Below, one piece after another: positions 1-8,707 of a DNA stretch of 64,000 nt. How positions within the stretch are numbered: position 1 is the first letter of the stretch; each line of letters starts with the position of its first letter. The stretch is taken from positions 1 to 64,000 of the forward strand of contig JAMCYS010000033.1 in the NCBI GenBank assembly GCA_023473795.1. The letters are read 5' to 3'. The notes below the pieces were generated by a model. It saw nothing but the letters and a program-made list of their open reading frames with translations, made no database searches and was not told the DNA's origin. The position numbers and the translations under genes were made by a program. Origin of the DNA: Chloroflexota bacterium. Its GTDB lineage: Bacteria > Chloroflexota > UBA6077 > FW602-bin22 > JAMCYS01.

Positions 1-1
1 G

Positions 2-121
2 GCGGCCCGCGACTGGGCCAAGTTCAGCGCCTATGTCCAGGTAAGCGACGGCTACGACCCGGGGCCCTACGGGCCAGCCGAGTTCTTCGCCTACGCCATC
101 CAGCAGAGCGGCGGCGTTTAG
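2..121 (+). CDS. C-terminal end of a protein truncated by window edge (...AARDWAKFSAYVQVSDGYDPGPYGPAEFFAYAIQQSGGV*), unknown function
   Basis: Open frame from window start to TAG at 119-121, co-directional with next genes. Confidence 0.5.
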   Translation, partial: AARDWAKFSAYVQVSDGYDPGPYGPAEFFAYAIQQSGGV

Positions 122-141
122 TCAAACGTGGGAGGGAGACA

Positions 142-363
142 ATGAACCAGATCCTCGCGATGGCCATCGCCGGGGCGGCGGTGGGATTCATGACCGGTGA
201 GATGCAGCTGAAGAACGGGATGTCCGCCGCCATTCTCGGCGCCGCGATCGGCATGGGGATCGGCTACCTCTACACATCGATCGGCGACGTCGTCGTGCCG
301 GCCGGGGCGCTCACCTCTGGCCAGTCGCTGGCCGCGCTGAGCGCGCCCATCTACGCGATCTAG
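142..363 (+). CDS. Small glycine/alanine-rich membrane protein of element
   Basis: 73 aa ORF with hydrophobic segments and GGGAGG RBS upstream. Confidence 0.6.
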   Translation: MNQILAMAIAGAAVGFMTGEMQLKNGMSAAILGAAIGMGIGYLYTSIGDVVVPAGALTSGQSLAALSAPIYAI

Positions 364-371
364 AGGCCAAG

Positions 372-932
372 GTGAACCCGTTGATGCCGTTGGCGGTCCT
401 CTGGGAGATGCATGTCCAGGTGCCCGAGATATTCGACCGCCACCAGGCATACAGGATGGCGCGGCAGTACTGCCGCGCCGTGGGCAAGCCCCTGCTGCGG
501 GTGGGGATTCGCCGCGGCTTTCTAGAGCCGCCTAACGGCGACGCGACCCTGGATATTGATCCGATCATCCGCCGCATTGCAGGCGGGGTACAGGGAGACG
601 AGCGCGCGATGCCCATGTTCGCTGACAAGCAATTTGGCGCCGCGTTCAATGAGCAGACCCTCGAGCACCTGCACTCAGCCGAGGATGTGCGTCTGGCCGT
701 GGGCGAATGTGTACGGGTGGCCGATTACGCCTATCTCTTGGTCCCGTCGCCGGCCGGCATAATCGCCCATTTGCACCCGACCCACTACCTGGCAATCCGG
801 ATCGTTCAGGGCGGGCTGGCGGTGCGGCGCGTGTTCCACGCCGACCAACCGGCGGTCTTTGTGCCCGTCCCTCACGCGCGGCGCGCGCTAGACAGTCTCG
901 TCATCGGCTATAGCGGAGGTGTCACGGGATGA
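372..932 (+). CDS. Methyltransferase-fold-like protein (paralog of next gene)
   Basis: GKPLLRVG...LDIDP...FGAAFNEQTLEHL...RVADYAYLLVPSP; shares pattern with 929..1432. Confidence 0.5.
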   Translation: MNPLMPLAVLWEMHVQVPEIFDRHQAYRMARQYCRAVGKPLLRVGIRRGFLEPPNGDATLDIDPIIRRIAGGVQGDERAMPMFADKQFGAAFNEQTLEHLHSAEDVRLAVGECVRVADYAYLLVPSPAGIIAHLHPTHYLAIRIVQGGLAVRRVFHADQPAVFVPVPHARRALDSLVIGYSGGVTG

Positions 933-1432
933 ATCCGTTGTTGCTCGTTCCGGCGTGGCAGGGGCTCGTGTGGATGGGAGAGGGCATCGTTCGCCGTTCG
1001 AAGTACGACGCGGCCCAGGCCTACGCGCGCCAACAGGGCAAGCCGTTGCTCGTGGTCGGCGGGCCCCAGGGCAGCCCGTCGCGGGCGGCGCTGGGCATGC
1101 AGGGCCACGGGTTCGGCGACGTCTGCCTGGATCTCGACCCGGCGATGTGCCAGGGCGCGCCAGAGACAACGGTAGTCGTTGGGGCCGACGTGCGCGGCAT
1201 CCCATACCCGGACCATCACTTCGGCGCGGCGTTTGTCAGCCACGTACTGGAGCATCTGCCCACCGCGGCCGACGCCTGGTGGGCGATTGAGGAGTTGCGG
1301 CGGGTAGCCGACGCGCTGTGGGTCGCCGGACCCTCCAAGCAGGAACTCTGGGCCTGGGTCCATCCAGAGCACCATCTTTGGGTGTGGCAGGACGGGAGCG
1401 GCCAGATGCACGTGGAGGAGAGGGGCCGATGA
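929..1432 (+). CDS. Class I SAM-methyltransferase-like protein
   Basis: GKPLLVVGG...DVCLDLDP...GADVRGIPYPDHHFGAAFVSHVLEHLPT..EELRRVADALWVAGPS; ATGA overlap with upstream ORF. Confidence 0.55.
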   Translation: MNPLLLVPAWQGLVWMGEGIVRRSKYDAAQAYARQQGKPLLVVGGPQGSPSRAALGMQGHGFGDVCLDLDPAMCQGAPETTVVVGADVRGIPYPDHHFGAAFVSHVLEHLPTAADAWWAIEELRRVADALWVAGPSKQELWAWVHPEHHLWVWQDGSGQMHVEERGR

Positions 1433-1890
1433 TCGTCGAGATCCTGGGCCAGCTGGCCGCCGGCCTGGCGGGCGGGGCGCTGGAGACGGCGCTCCAGGCC
1501 AAACGCAACCCCGCCAAGAAGAAGCCGGGCCAGAAGAAGGCCTCCCGAGTCAAGGGCCGGGAGAACCGGGACCTGCGCCGGGCCAAACGGCTGGCGGAGA
1601 AGTTTCACGGCACCTGGCAGGACAATGTGGTCGAGTTGTCGGCCAAGGACCGCAGGAAGCCCTCCCGCTACGCGGTGGTCGCCGGCGAGCTGAAGGACTA
1701 TACCTACTCGCCCCGCAAGGGCAAGCGGGCGGAGTACGACTGGCACCACGATTCGCTCGACAAGGGCTTTGGCCGCGGCAAGGGCAAGAAGAAGCCGCTG
1801 CTGGTGGTGGATCCGGCCACCAAGAAGCCGGCGATCGTCGCCAACCGGGCGGCGGTGAAGTTCGACCCGCGCCGCGGCTTCATGGGTTAG
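1429..1890 (+). CDS. Basic, Lys-rich element protein with hydrophobic N-terminus
   Basis: ATGA overlap with previous CDS; MIVEILGQLAAGLAGG...KRNPAKKKPGQKK. Confidence 0.6.
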   Translation: MIVEILGQLAAGLAGGALETALQAKRNPAKKKPGQKKASRVKGRENRDLRRAKRLAEKFHGTWQDNVVELSAKDRRKPSRYAVVAGELKDYTYSPRKGKRAEYDWHHDSLDKGFGRGKGKKKPLLVVDPATKKPAIVANRAAVKFDPRRGFMG

Positions 1891-1947
1891 GCGTCAACTT
1901 GAGCCACCAGGGCTCAAGGATGATAGATCACGACAGGAGGTTTCCCC

Positions 1948-2019
1948 ATGGCCAAGCGCAGGACACCGCCCCGCGACTCCAAGGGCCGCTTTCGCAAGCG
2001 GCGCAAGGGCCGCCGCTAG
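1948..2019 (+). CDS. 23-aa highly basic mini-protein MAKRRTPPRDSKGRFRKRRKGRR
   Basis: ATG with AGGAGG RBS at correct spacing; 12 of 23 residues are K/R. Confidence 0.5.
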   Translation: MAKRRTPPRDSKGRFRKRRKGRR

Positions 2020-2084
2020 GCGGCGCGGGGGCGCCGGCGGGGACCTCTCCGCCGGCGCTCAGCCAACCATTCGGGGGGTGAGTT

Positions 2085-2378
2085 ATGGCCAAGAGTTGGA
2101 AAGAGACCGTCAAGGCGGAGTTCGCCAAGGTGCCCAAGAATAGCCCGTTCTCGGAGTACCAGAAGGCGCTCAAGCGGGCCTCGCGCGTCTACCACGGCGC
2201 CACGGAGCCGGCGCGGGTCAACCCGAGCCGGGCCCGGGCGACGCGCGCCAATCCGAGGAGCGACGACCTGCTGATGCTGGCGGTCATCGCAGCCATGGGC
2301 TACGTCGGCTGGCGGTATCTGCGGCAGCATCCGGAGATTCTCAACCCGCCGGCGGCGACGGCCGCCGTGCGGCCTTGA
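2085..2378 (+). CDS. Small basic protein with single C-terminal TM segment
   Basis: 97 aa ORF; RANPRSDDLLMLAVIAAMGYVGWRYLRQHPEILNPP. Confidence 0.55.
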   Translation: MAKSWKETVKAEFAKVPKNSPFSEYQKALKRASRVYHGATEPARVNPSRARATRANPRSDDLLMLAVIAAMGYVGWRYLRQHPEILNPPAATAAVRP

Positions 2379-2420
2379 GGAGGAACCTGCTTGTAGCGGC
2401 CGGGCGCCGCGCCTAGAGGG

Positions 2421-2462
2421 GTAGGGGCGAGGGTCGCCCGCGCGGGCGACCCTCGCCCCTAC
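2421..2462. repeat. 42-bp perfect palindrome GTAGGGGCGAGGGTCGCCCGC/GCGGGCGACCCTCGCCCCTAC
   Basis: Read directly; two perfect 21-nt arms, 20 bp upstream of ATPase start. Confidence 0.9.
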
Positions 2463-2481
2463 AATGCGGGAGGTCTGATAC

Positions 2482-3528
2482 TTGGCACTCAACGCGGCCA
2501 ATCTGCGCCGTCTGGCCCAGTCGGCGCCCACCGCCGCCAGGCTCTACCAGGCATGGCAACGGGCCCAGCGGGGCGACCGGCAGGCCATCGACTACCTGCG
2601 CTCGGAGGGCTGGGCCGAGGCGGTAGACCTGCTGGTCGCTCCCGGCGCCGGCGCCGTGGCCAAGGAGGCGCTGGGCCACGCCACGGACGCCTACCGCGTG
2701 CTGCGAGGCATCCGCCCGACGTCCGGGGGCGACGTCGTCGACGCCGAGTATCGCGTGCTGGAGGAGACGGAGGCCGAGGCCGGCCCGCGGCCGCCCTGGT
2801 CGCCCTTCCTGGCGCGGATGTTCAGGCAACCATACGGAGGCCATGTGATTCTCGGCGGCGTGGGCAGCGGAAAGACAAGCCTGGCGGTCAAGCTCGCCCA
2901 TCGGTATCAGCAAGAACACGGCTTCGCGGTGGAATGCTGCCAGATGTATGGGGAGGACCTTCCTCCCTTCGCCGTGAGCATCGGTAAAGACACACTGGTC
3001 AAACGCATGGACCGCCTTTCCCGATTCCTCGACAGCCAGAACGAGAACGACGAGGACGCTCCGGATGCGGAATGGGAGCAGCCACGCCTGGTGAACGGGC
3101 CAGCGGCGATGCCACCCCGCGGCCGGGTGATCATCATCGACGAGGCCAGCCTAAGCCTGTCAAATAACCCGCACGACCCTACCCGGCGAGCCGCGATTCA
3201 GGCGCTGACGCAGTGCCGTCACGTTTCATATGTTGTTCTCTACATAGCCCAGTGGGCCGGCCAGTTGCCGCTCAGCCTGTTGGGCCAGACAACGGCGTGG
3301 ATCAAGTCCCCCGACGGGCGGGAGGCATTTACCGATCGAGACAACTTCGCGGTCAAGGACCTGTGGCGTAGGGCCGGGGACGCCTTCCATGGGCTCAAGG
3401 ACTCGGCGTGGTACGTGGACCCCCACCGCGACCGGCGCTCGTGGGCCTTTGTGGACGCGCCGCCGATCAATGGCATTCGTGGCTACTCTGGGCTCATCCC
3501 CTTCACCCCATACAAGGCGGGAGACTAG
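2482..3528 (+). CDS. P-loop ATPase, packaging-type (HerA/FtsK/Zot-like superfamily)
   Basis: Walker [10 protein letters not shown], Walker [11 protein letters not shown], following beta strand YVVLYIAQ with polar Q; TTG start with GGGAGGT RBS. Confidence 0.7.
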   Translation: MALNAANLRRLAQSAPTAARLYQAWQRAQRGDRQAIDYLRSEGWAEAVDLLVAPGAGAVAKEALGHATDAYRVLRGIRPTSGGDVVDAEYRVLEETEAEAGPRPPWSPFLARMFRQPYGGHVILGGVGSGKTSLAVKLAHRYQQEHGFAVECCQMYGEDLPPFAVSIGKDTLVKRMDRLSRFLDSQNENDEDAPDAEWEQPRLVNGPAAMPPRGRVIIIDEASLSLSNNPHDPTRRAAIQALTQCRHVSYVVLYIAQWAGQLPLSLLGQTTAWIKSPDGREAFTDRDNFAVKDLWRRAGDAFHGLKDSAWYVDPHRDRRSWAFVDAPPINGIRGYSGLIPFTPYKAGD

Positions 3529-4121
3529 ATATGACGCCAGGTCCGGCGCTCGACGATGCAAAGCACGCTCTTGCGATCAATCCCGTAGTCGCGGGCGAGA
3601 GCGGCCTTGTTGTGCTCTCCCGCCGCCCAGCGCCGGCGGATCGCCAGTACGTCCTCCGGGATGAGCCGCGACACGCGGACCATCTCGCCTCGGGGGTAGA
3701 GCTCCGGGTAGAGTCGAGTGGAACAGCGATCACCTCTAGCCGACCTGCCTTTGCGGGTCATGTCGGCAGAATTGTCCGCCGGCGTACCAACAAACAAGTG
3801 AGCCGGATTGCAGCACAGAGGGTTGTCGCAACTGTGGCAAACCAGCATGCCGAGGGGGATCGGGCCGTTGGTGAGTTCCCAGGCTACGCGATGGGTCAGA
3901 AGGTGCTGGCGCCGATAGGTGAATTGCCCGTAACGCCTGGCGAAGCCAACATAAGGCCAGCAGTCGGTGGGGCCGCCTCTGGCAACGCGGGGCCAGAATC
4001 GCTCAGCCAGACTGCGCACGCGGGAGAAGTGGCCCGGGCGGAATCGGTGTTCTGGGCTCACCGCCTCACCACATCCGCAGGCGCAGAGGCGTGGGTTGTC
4101 TATGGTAGGATGGGCGCGCAT
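3525..4121 (-). CDS. HNH homing-type endonuclease with C-terminal HTH
   Basis: [29 protein letters not shown] and [30 protein letters not shown]. Confidence 0.8.
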   Translation of the reverse strand: MRAHPTIDNPRLCACGCGEAVSPEHRFRPGHFSRVRSLAERFWPRVARGGPTDCWPYVGFARRYGQFTYRRQHLLTHRVAWELTNGPIPLGMLVCHSCDNPLCCNPAHLFVGTPADNSADMTRKGRSARGDRCSTRLYPELYPRGEMVRVSRLIPEDVLAIRRRWAAGEHNKAALARDYGIDRKSVLCIVERRTWRHI

Positions 4122-4216
4122 GGCGAGTTTCCTTTCGCTATGCCACGCTCCGGGCTGTTACAGCAGTGCCGGAGCGCTTTGTCGTCACCGATTATAGCAC
4201 TTGGCGAGGTAGCGGC

Positions 4217-4381
4217 ATGAAGCGCAACCCCGGCAAGGCGAAGAGAATCGAGCGGCGAATCGGCAACGCCGCCAAACGGGACGGCCACAAACGACTGGCC
4301 GCCAAGACACGCGAGATGAAGGCCACGAAGCCAAGGGTCTATTACAGCTGGCGCAATCGCCGGCGGAAACAAGGGAGGTAG
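4217..4381 (+). CDS. 54-aa basic protein MKRNPGKAKRIERRIG...
   Basis: Internal ATG of ORF 4166..4381 after GAGGTAG. Confidence 0.5.
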   Translation: MKRNPGKAKRIERRIGNAAKRDGHKRLAAKTREMKATKPRVYYSWRNRRRKQGR

Positions 4382-4383
4382 TC

Positions 4384-4590
4384 ATGCTCAGGTACAAAGA
4401 CGGTCTATCGTTCCGCCGGGAGAGCGACGGCGCCGTGGCGGTGGTAGTGGAGACCCGCGGCGACGGCGGCCACGTGGCCACGGTCAAAGAGTGGACGATC
4501 GACCCGGCCAACTGGGTCAACATCGTCGCCGCCCTCTCGGCCGAGGGCAAGCCGGCCAAGGGCAAACTGGCCCAGATCCACGGGGCGTAG
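4384..4590 (+). CDS. Hypothetical small protein
   Basis: 68 aa ORF with AGGGAGGTAGTC RBS. Confidence 0.5.
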   Translation: MLRYKDGLSFRRESDGAVAVVVETRGDGGHVATVKEWTIDPANWVNIVAALSAEGKPAKGKLAQIHGA

Positions 4591-4593
4591 GCC

Positions 4594-5205
4594 GTGGAGC
4601 CGGTCTACCTCTGGCACGAGTCCAAGCCGTCGCCCTCCATCCTCGAGGAGAGGGTAAGGCACGCTCTTGGCATCACGCGCGCGGAGAGATTCCGGCGAGT
4701 CCGCGACCCTTGGGGTAACTACGTCGACGTCGAACTGGACCGGGTGCTCGATCACATCGCCAATCACCCAACCGATCACCGGCGCTGGGAGATGATCCCG
4801 GCGATCATACCGGCGATCAAGCGAGCGACGCACATGTACGAAAGCGGCTCGCGGCAGAAATATGAGGCGAGACTGAGGGTCTATAGCCCAAGCAGCGGGC
4901 GGTACGAGAGGGTGGTTTTCGTGGCGACCGTGTACTTAAGCGGCGGACGCCGCGTATTTGATTCCTTGGTGGCACCGACCAAAGAGCGTGTCGTCGAGCA
5001 CGAGCGCCGGACTGCGGGGCCGCTACGGTCCGTGCGGGATAACCCCGTCAGACAATGGTCAACGCCAGCGCCCGGAGCTCTGGCGGACAGCCGGCGGACT
5101 CCTACGCATTCTCCGGGAACTGCGTCCGCTCGGTACAGACATGATAGCACCATCGCGGCCGTCGCCGCAAGGGCCGTCGATCTTCTGACCGTGCTGTTTG
5201 GGTAG
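4594..5205 (+). CDS. Hypothetical protein, possible PBECR-like (phage barnase/EndoU/colicin/RelE-like) nuclease
   Basis: VLDHIANHPTDHRRWEMIPAIIPAI...YEARLRVYSPSSGRYERVVFVATVYLSGGRRVFDSLVAP pattern. Confidence 0.35.
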   Translation: MEPVYLWHESKPSPSILEERVRHALGITRAERFRRVRDPWGNYVDVELDRVLDHIANHPTDHRRWEMIPAIIPAIKRATHMYESGSRQKYEARLRVYSPSSGRYERVVFVATVYLSGGRRVFDSLVAPTKERVVEHERRTAGPLRSVRDNPVRQWSTPAPGALADSRRTPTHSPGTASARYRHDSTIAAVAARAVDLLTVLFG

Positions 5206-5249
5206 TGAGCGGCCGGCGCTAGCGCCGGCCGAAAGATCGGAGGAGAATC

Positions 5250-5534
5250 ATGACCGCGGAAGCCCTCGCATTGTTGATCGCGGGTATCGTCGCGCCGTTC
5301 ATCGTGCAGTTCGTCAAGGCCGGCAGGCTCTCGGACCTGTGGGCGTTCTGGCTCACCGTGCTCGTCTCCGTGCTGCTGGCGACCGTGGCCGAGCTGCTCA
5401 CCGGCGGCCTGCCGCCGTCGACGGAGGCATTCTTCGTCAGGGCCGCGGCTGTCTTCGCGCTCGGGCAGATAATTTGGCGCAACGTGTTCAAACCGGCCAT
5501 CGAGGCGCGCGCCGCGGCCGCAGGGAACGGCTAG
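5250..5534 (+). CDS. Small multi-TM holin-like protein
   Basis: Three hydrophobic segments, RBS GGAGGA. Confidence 0.5.
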   Translation: MTAEALALLIAGIVAPFIVQFVKAGRLSDLWAFWLTVLVSVLLATVAELLTGGLPPSTEAFFVRAAAVFALGQIIWRNVFKPAIEARAAAAGNG

Positions 5535-5614
5535 CGCCAGGTATCAATTGACCTAGAGCCCAAAACAGGGACCTAGAATCGCCTTGTAGAGAGCCGTCTC
5601 GACGGCAGAATGGG

Positions 5615-5935
5615 CTATGGCAGGTGTCTCCACGTCCTTCGGCTGACAATATCGCGAATGTGCCCGGCGGTTACGCCGTGTTGGCGGGCCAGCACGGCCG
5701 CAGGGATACCGCTCGCCCTATCCGCCCGGATCTGGCCTACTTCGATCGCCGTCAGACTGGCGGCCGGGTGGGTCTCTCCCTGTGGTCGCCTCTCGGGGTG
5801 CGTATAGTTGCCGTTGCACTCCCCGAAGGAAGGGCTGAAACGACCTTTGGCCCTCATGTCAGCCATGTTGTCGGCGTGAGTGCCAAGGAAGAGGTGATCC
5901 GGCCGGACACAGCTTCTGACGTCGCACCTGTGAAG
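5615..5935 (-). pseudogene. Truncated HNH homing endonuclease (C-terminal half)
   Basis: Minus frame LHRCDVRSCVRPDHLFLGTHADNMADM...SLTAIEVGQIRADRASGIPAAVLARQHGV...RRTWRHLP, homologous to 3525..4121 but N-terminus missing. Confidence 0.6.
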
Positions 5936-6049
5936 AACGTCAAGGCCGTCCAGCGGCATTTGGGCCACGCCAGCCTGCAGTCGACGGCCATTTACACCCA
6001 GCTGACGGACGAACACGCACGACAGCTGATCGCCGGCGCCAAGTTCTAG
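5929..6049 (+). pseudogene. Tyrosine recombinase remnant (C-terminal about 40 aa)
   Basis: VKAVQRHLGHASLQSTAIYTQLTDEHARQLIAG contains the LGH...Y catalytic box. Confidence 0.65.
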
Positions 6050-6052
6050 CGT

Positions 6053-6346
6053 ATGGACGACAACGTGACACGGAGGACACTGAAGATGCTGCACCCGCCA
6101 GCGCCCAAGACGACGGAAGAGCGGATTGTCGAGATCTACGCCTGCCTGCAGATCATCAAAGGCCAGCTCGCGGCGATCGAGACGAAGCTCGACAACATCT
6201 GCGACAACTGCGAGGTGGAGGAGAACCGACTTAAGGCCCTCGAGGAGTGGCGGACATCTGTGAGGGGTGGGCTCAAGGTGCTGGGCGTGATCGCGGGCGC
6301 GGCCGGGGTCGTGGGCGGCCTGGTGGTGAAGGTTTTCAACCCCTAG
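6053..6346 (+). CDS. Coiled-coil plus C-terminal TM protein, XhlA-like
   Basis: EIYACLQIIKGQLAAIETKLDNICDNCEVEENRLKALEEW...GVIAGAAGVVGGLVVKVF. Confidence 0.5.
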   Translation: MDDNVTRRTLKMLHPPAPKTTEERIVEIYACLQIIKGQLAAIETKLDNICDNCEVEENRLKALEEWRTSVRGGLKVLGVIAGAAGVVGGLVVKVFNP

Positions 6347-6536
6347 ATAGGAGGTAGACATGGTTACGACCTTCCTCGGCGGTATCGCCAGCGGCGCCGG
6401 CTTCGCCCTCGGCGCCGGCGGCCTCAGCGCCTGGGCCAACCAGCGCCAGAAGAAGAAGAAAGCCGAGAAGAAGAACCCCGTCTGCCGAGCGAGACGGGGG
6501 GGTGGCCGGCGTCGAGGGCGCCGGAGGAGACGAGTC

Positions 6537-7277
6537 TCAGCCCATCCCTGACTCAGGGACCCCCGTCCGCCGGCGCCGTTTGTACTCGCGGTCGTAGCGT
6601 CGTTGTACCGCCGGCCGGCAGGCCGGGCAATATCTCTCGCGGTGGCTCTCGGCCGTGAACGCCTGGCCGCACTCGGGACAGACGACCTCGCGCGGTCGGT
6701 GCAGGCTGGCCTGGACGGCGGCCGGGATCTGACCCCGCAGCCGCTCCCGGTCCACCGCCTCGGGGTGCTCGGCATAGTAGCGCCGCAGGCCGGCCGAAAT
6801 CGCCTCTGGCGTAGATTTGTCCAAGCCAGCCAGGTTGCGCTGGCGGCGCCGCTCAGCCCTGGCCGGGTCGCCCGCGAACGCCTCGCTCCGGTGCTGGCTC
6901 GCCTCGGGACGCAGGCCCTGCTCGATGGCCGTCACCGCCTCCGCCTTGTCCTCGGCCCAGCGCTGGCGGTCCTCGCCCCAGTTGCGCAGCTTGCCCTGGG
7001 CGCGCAGGCGTTCGATGATCGGCGCCGTGGCCGCACGCAGGCGCTCGCGCATCGTCTCCGACACCAGCCGCGTCTGCCGGTTGAGCCCGGCCCATTCGCG
7101 GTAGTCATCGGCCTCCAGGCCGTGGGCCAGGCGGGCGTGCTGAGCCAGGCTATGGCAATATCGGCCACAGGCGTGGCACAGCAGTCGGCCATCCTCGTCG
7201 CGCTCGAGCCGGCCAACCTCGCCATAGGGTGAGGCCTCGACCAGGCTGGGGCAGGAGGGGCCACGCCGTCTAGTCAT
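6537..7277 (-). CDS. MucR/Ros-like zinc-finger regulator with C-terminal zinc ribbon
   Basis: LLCHACGRYCHSLAQHARLAHGLEADDYREWAGLNRQTRLVS and CPECGQAF..RYCPACR; ATG at 7277. Confidence 0.65.
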   Translation of the reverse strand: MTRRRGPSCPSLVEASPYGEVGRLERDEDGRLLCHACGRYCHSLAQHARLAHGLEADDYREWAGLNRQTRLVSETMRERLRAATAPIIERLRAQGKLRNWGEDRQRWAEDKAEAVTAIEQGLRPEASQHRSEAFAGDPARAERRRQRNLAGLDKSTPEAISAGLRRYYAEHPEAVDRERLRGQIPAAVQASLHRPREVVCPECGQAFTAESHRERYCPACRPAVQRRYDREYKRRRRTGVPESGMG

Positions 7278-7488
7278 CGGGCTCCCCCGATCCGCTCTGG
7301 TCCGGCCGGGCCGTCGTGCCGTAGACGACTCTACCGGTGTTGTCTTTGAGAACGATGTCCGCCGAGTAATGGGCGCCACACTTGTCGCAAACCAGGCCCT
7401 CGTCACCCGGAACGAAGTGCCCGCAGTTGAGGCAGTCAAAGTTCACCCATAGATTTAGCCCGTCGAAATAGCCTTCTCGTTCAGCCAT
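7270..7488 (-). CDS. Zinc-ribbon mini-protein
   Basis: CLNCG...CDKCG, 72 aa. Confidence 0.55.
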   Translation of the reverse strand: MAEREGYFDGLNLWVNFDCLNCGHFVPGDEGLVCDKCGAHYSADIVLKDNTGRVVYGTTARPDQSGSGEPDD

Positions 7489-7505
7489 TTTCTACCAGCT
7501 CGCCG

Positions 7506-7670
7506 CTAGGGCAGTAGGGTCTGGGCCACAGTGGTGGCGCTCGCCGAGACGATCGCCAGCGCGGCCAGTGCCACCAGGCCGACGTCGCCGCTGCCGCTGG
7601 CCCAGGCCAGCCCCACGGCACAGACCGCCGCCACTCCCAGCGCGATCGCGACCCTCTGCCAGCGTTTCAC
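7506..7670 (-). CDS. 54-aa two-TM protein
   Basis: GTG start, VKRWQRVAIALGVAAVCAVGLAWASGSGDVGLVALAALAIVSASATT; GTGA overlap with upstream gene. Confidence 0.45.
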   Translation of the reverse strand: MKRWQRVAIALGVAAVCAVGLAWASGSGDVGLVALAALAIVSASATTVAQTLLP

Positions 7671-7813
7671 TTCCCCGCCTGCCTCCTACATTCCGCCCCG
7701 CAATAGGCGCACCCACACTCGCTATCGTACCAGACTACGCTCCCCGCGGGGAGCCAGCGCCGGCAGACGGCGCAGTACTGCCCCGCGTGGAGCCGCGCGC
7801 GATAGACGGCCAT
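7667..7813 (-). CDS. 48-aa zinc-binding mini-protein
   Basis: MAVYRARLHAGQYCAVCRRWLPAGSVVWYDSECGCAYCGAECRRQAGK. Confidence 0.5.
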   Translation of the reverse strand: MAVYRARLHAGQYCAVCRRWLPAGSVVWYDSECGCAYCGAECRRQAGK

Positions 7814-8097
7814 TATCGGGGCCCTCCCCGCCCCGTTTTAGCTCTATCGCCACGGGTAAGATGGTCAATCTTCGCAAGGTTCCGCCCAGCGCGCACCAGG
7901 TTGTATACCGCGTAGCAGAGATTGAAGACTGCCCAGATTTGAAAGAAGATGGTCGCGGCGTTCAACCAGCCTCTAGGCGGGGGCGCGAACGGCAGTGCTT
8001 GCCCGATCAGCCAGGTGATAACAAGGCTGGCGACTGCGCCCCCAGCGATCACGGCCATACACTCCCTGTATTCGCTGAGCCACGTCTTGATCCTCAT
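7813..8097 (-). CDS. Small membrane protein
   Basis: 94 aa ORF with two hydrophobic segments. Confidence 0.5.
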   Translation of the reverse strand: MRIKTWLSEYRECMAVIAGGAVASLVITWLIGQALPFAPPPRGWLNAATIFFQIWAVFNLCYAVYNLVRAGRNLAKIDHLTRGDRAKTGRGGPR

Positions 8098-8112
8098 TGC
8101 TGTTATTCCTCC

Positions 8113-8496
8113 CTACACCGGCCGCGGCCGGCGCGGCCGCGGCAGCAACAATTGATTCTTGGCCAGCCGCTCCGGACCGGGCAGGGCCCTCACCCGGACC
8201 ACTAGGTTCAGCGGATCCGTGCGATCGACATGCAGGCTGTAGGAGGCCTCGCACTGACCACAGACCAGCATCGCGCTCCCCGTGAGCACGGCGCCGGCGC
8301 CGCCGCACTCGCAGGAGACGAGCAGCCGCGGGATCACCGGCGGCCGCCCCTCCTCGCTGTGCAGGTTCAGAGTCATCTCGAGCGGCCGGTCGAGCTTCTC
8401 AAACTTGTACTCCCTGAGCAACTGAGCGAAGGCGAAGTCGACGAAGACGGGCGCCGGGCCCGCCGTCGACATCGGCTCTCCATTACCGTCTGTCAT
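8113..8496 (-). CDS. Zinc-ribbon protein of element
   Basis: CECGG...CGQC; internal start MTDGNGEPMSTAG. Confidence 0.45.
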   Translation of the reverse strand: MTDGNGEPMSTAGPAPVFVDFAFAQLLREYKFEKLDRPLEMTLNLHSEEGRPPVIPRLLVSCECGGAGAVLTGSAMLVCGQCEASYSLHVDRTDPLNLVVRVRALPGPERLAKNQLLLPRPRRPRPV

Positions 8497-8707
8497 TTCT
8501 TCCCCCTCTACGCAGTCGCCTCCGGACAACGACGACCTCCTCGTCCCCGAAGCGGACCAGCATCGAGCCGTTGCGGCCGCAAATGCACGTCTTACCACCA
8601 GGCGTGAAGATCGCCTCGCAGCGCCGGCCCACCAGGTCGGAGCGCGTGCGGCCCTGCACCGGGTTGGTCTTGCTGGGAGCCGTGCCGAGGTAGACGTACT
8701 CGCGCAT
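8483..8707 (-). CDS. Small hypothetical protein MREYVYLGTAPSKTNPVQGRTRSDLVGRR...
   Basis: Internal ATG of ORF 8483..8896. Confidence 0.45.
   Translation of the reverse strand: MREYVYLGTAPSKTNPVQGRTRSDLVGRRCEAIFTPGGKTCICGRNGSMLVRFGDEEVVVVRRRLRRGGRNDRR

Noticed and set aside
5556-5579. GACCTAGA direct repeats as promoter/insertion boundary
   Set aside because: Too short; spacing does not fit a promoter and no target-site logic could be shown.
5615-6775. 386-aa minus-strand ORF
   Set aside because: Composite: only the C-terminal about 105 aa is HNH-like; the rest is antisense to likely real + genes 6053..6346 and 6360..6551.
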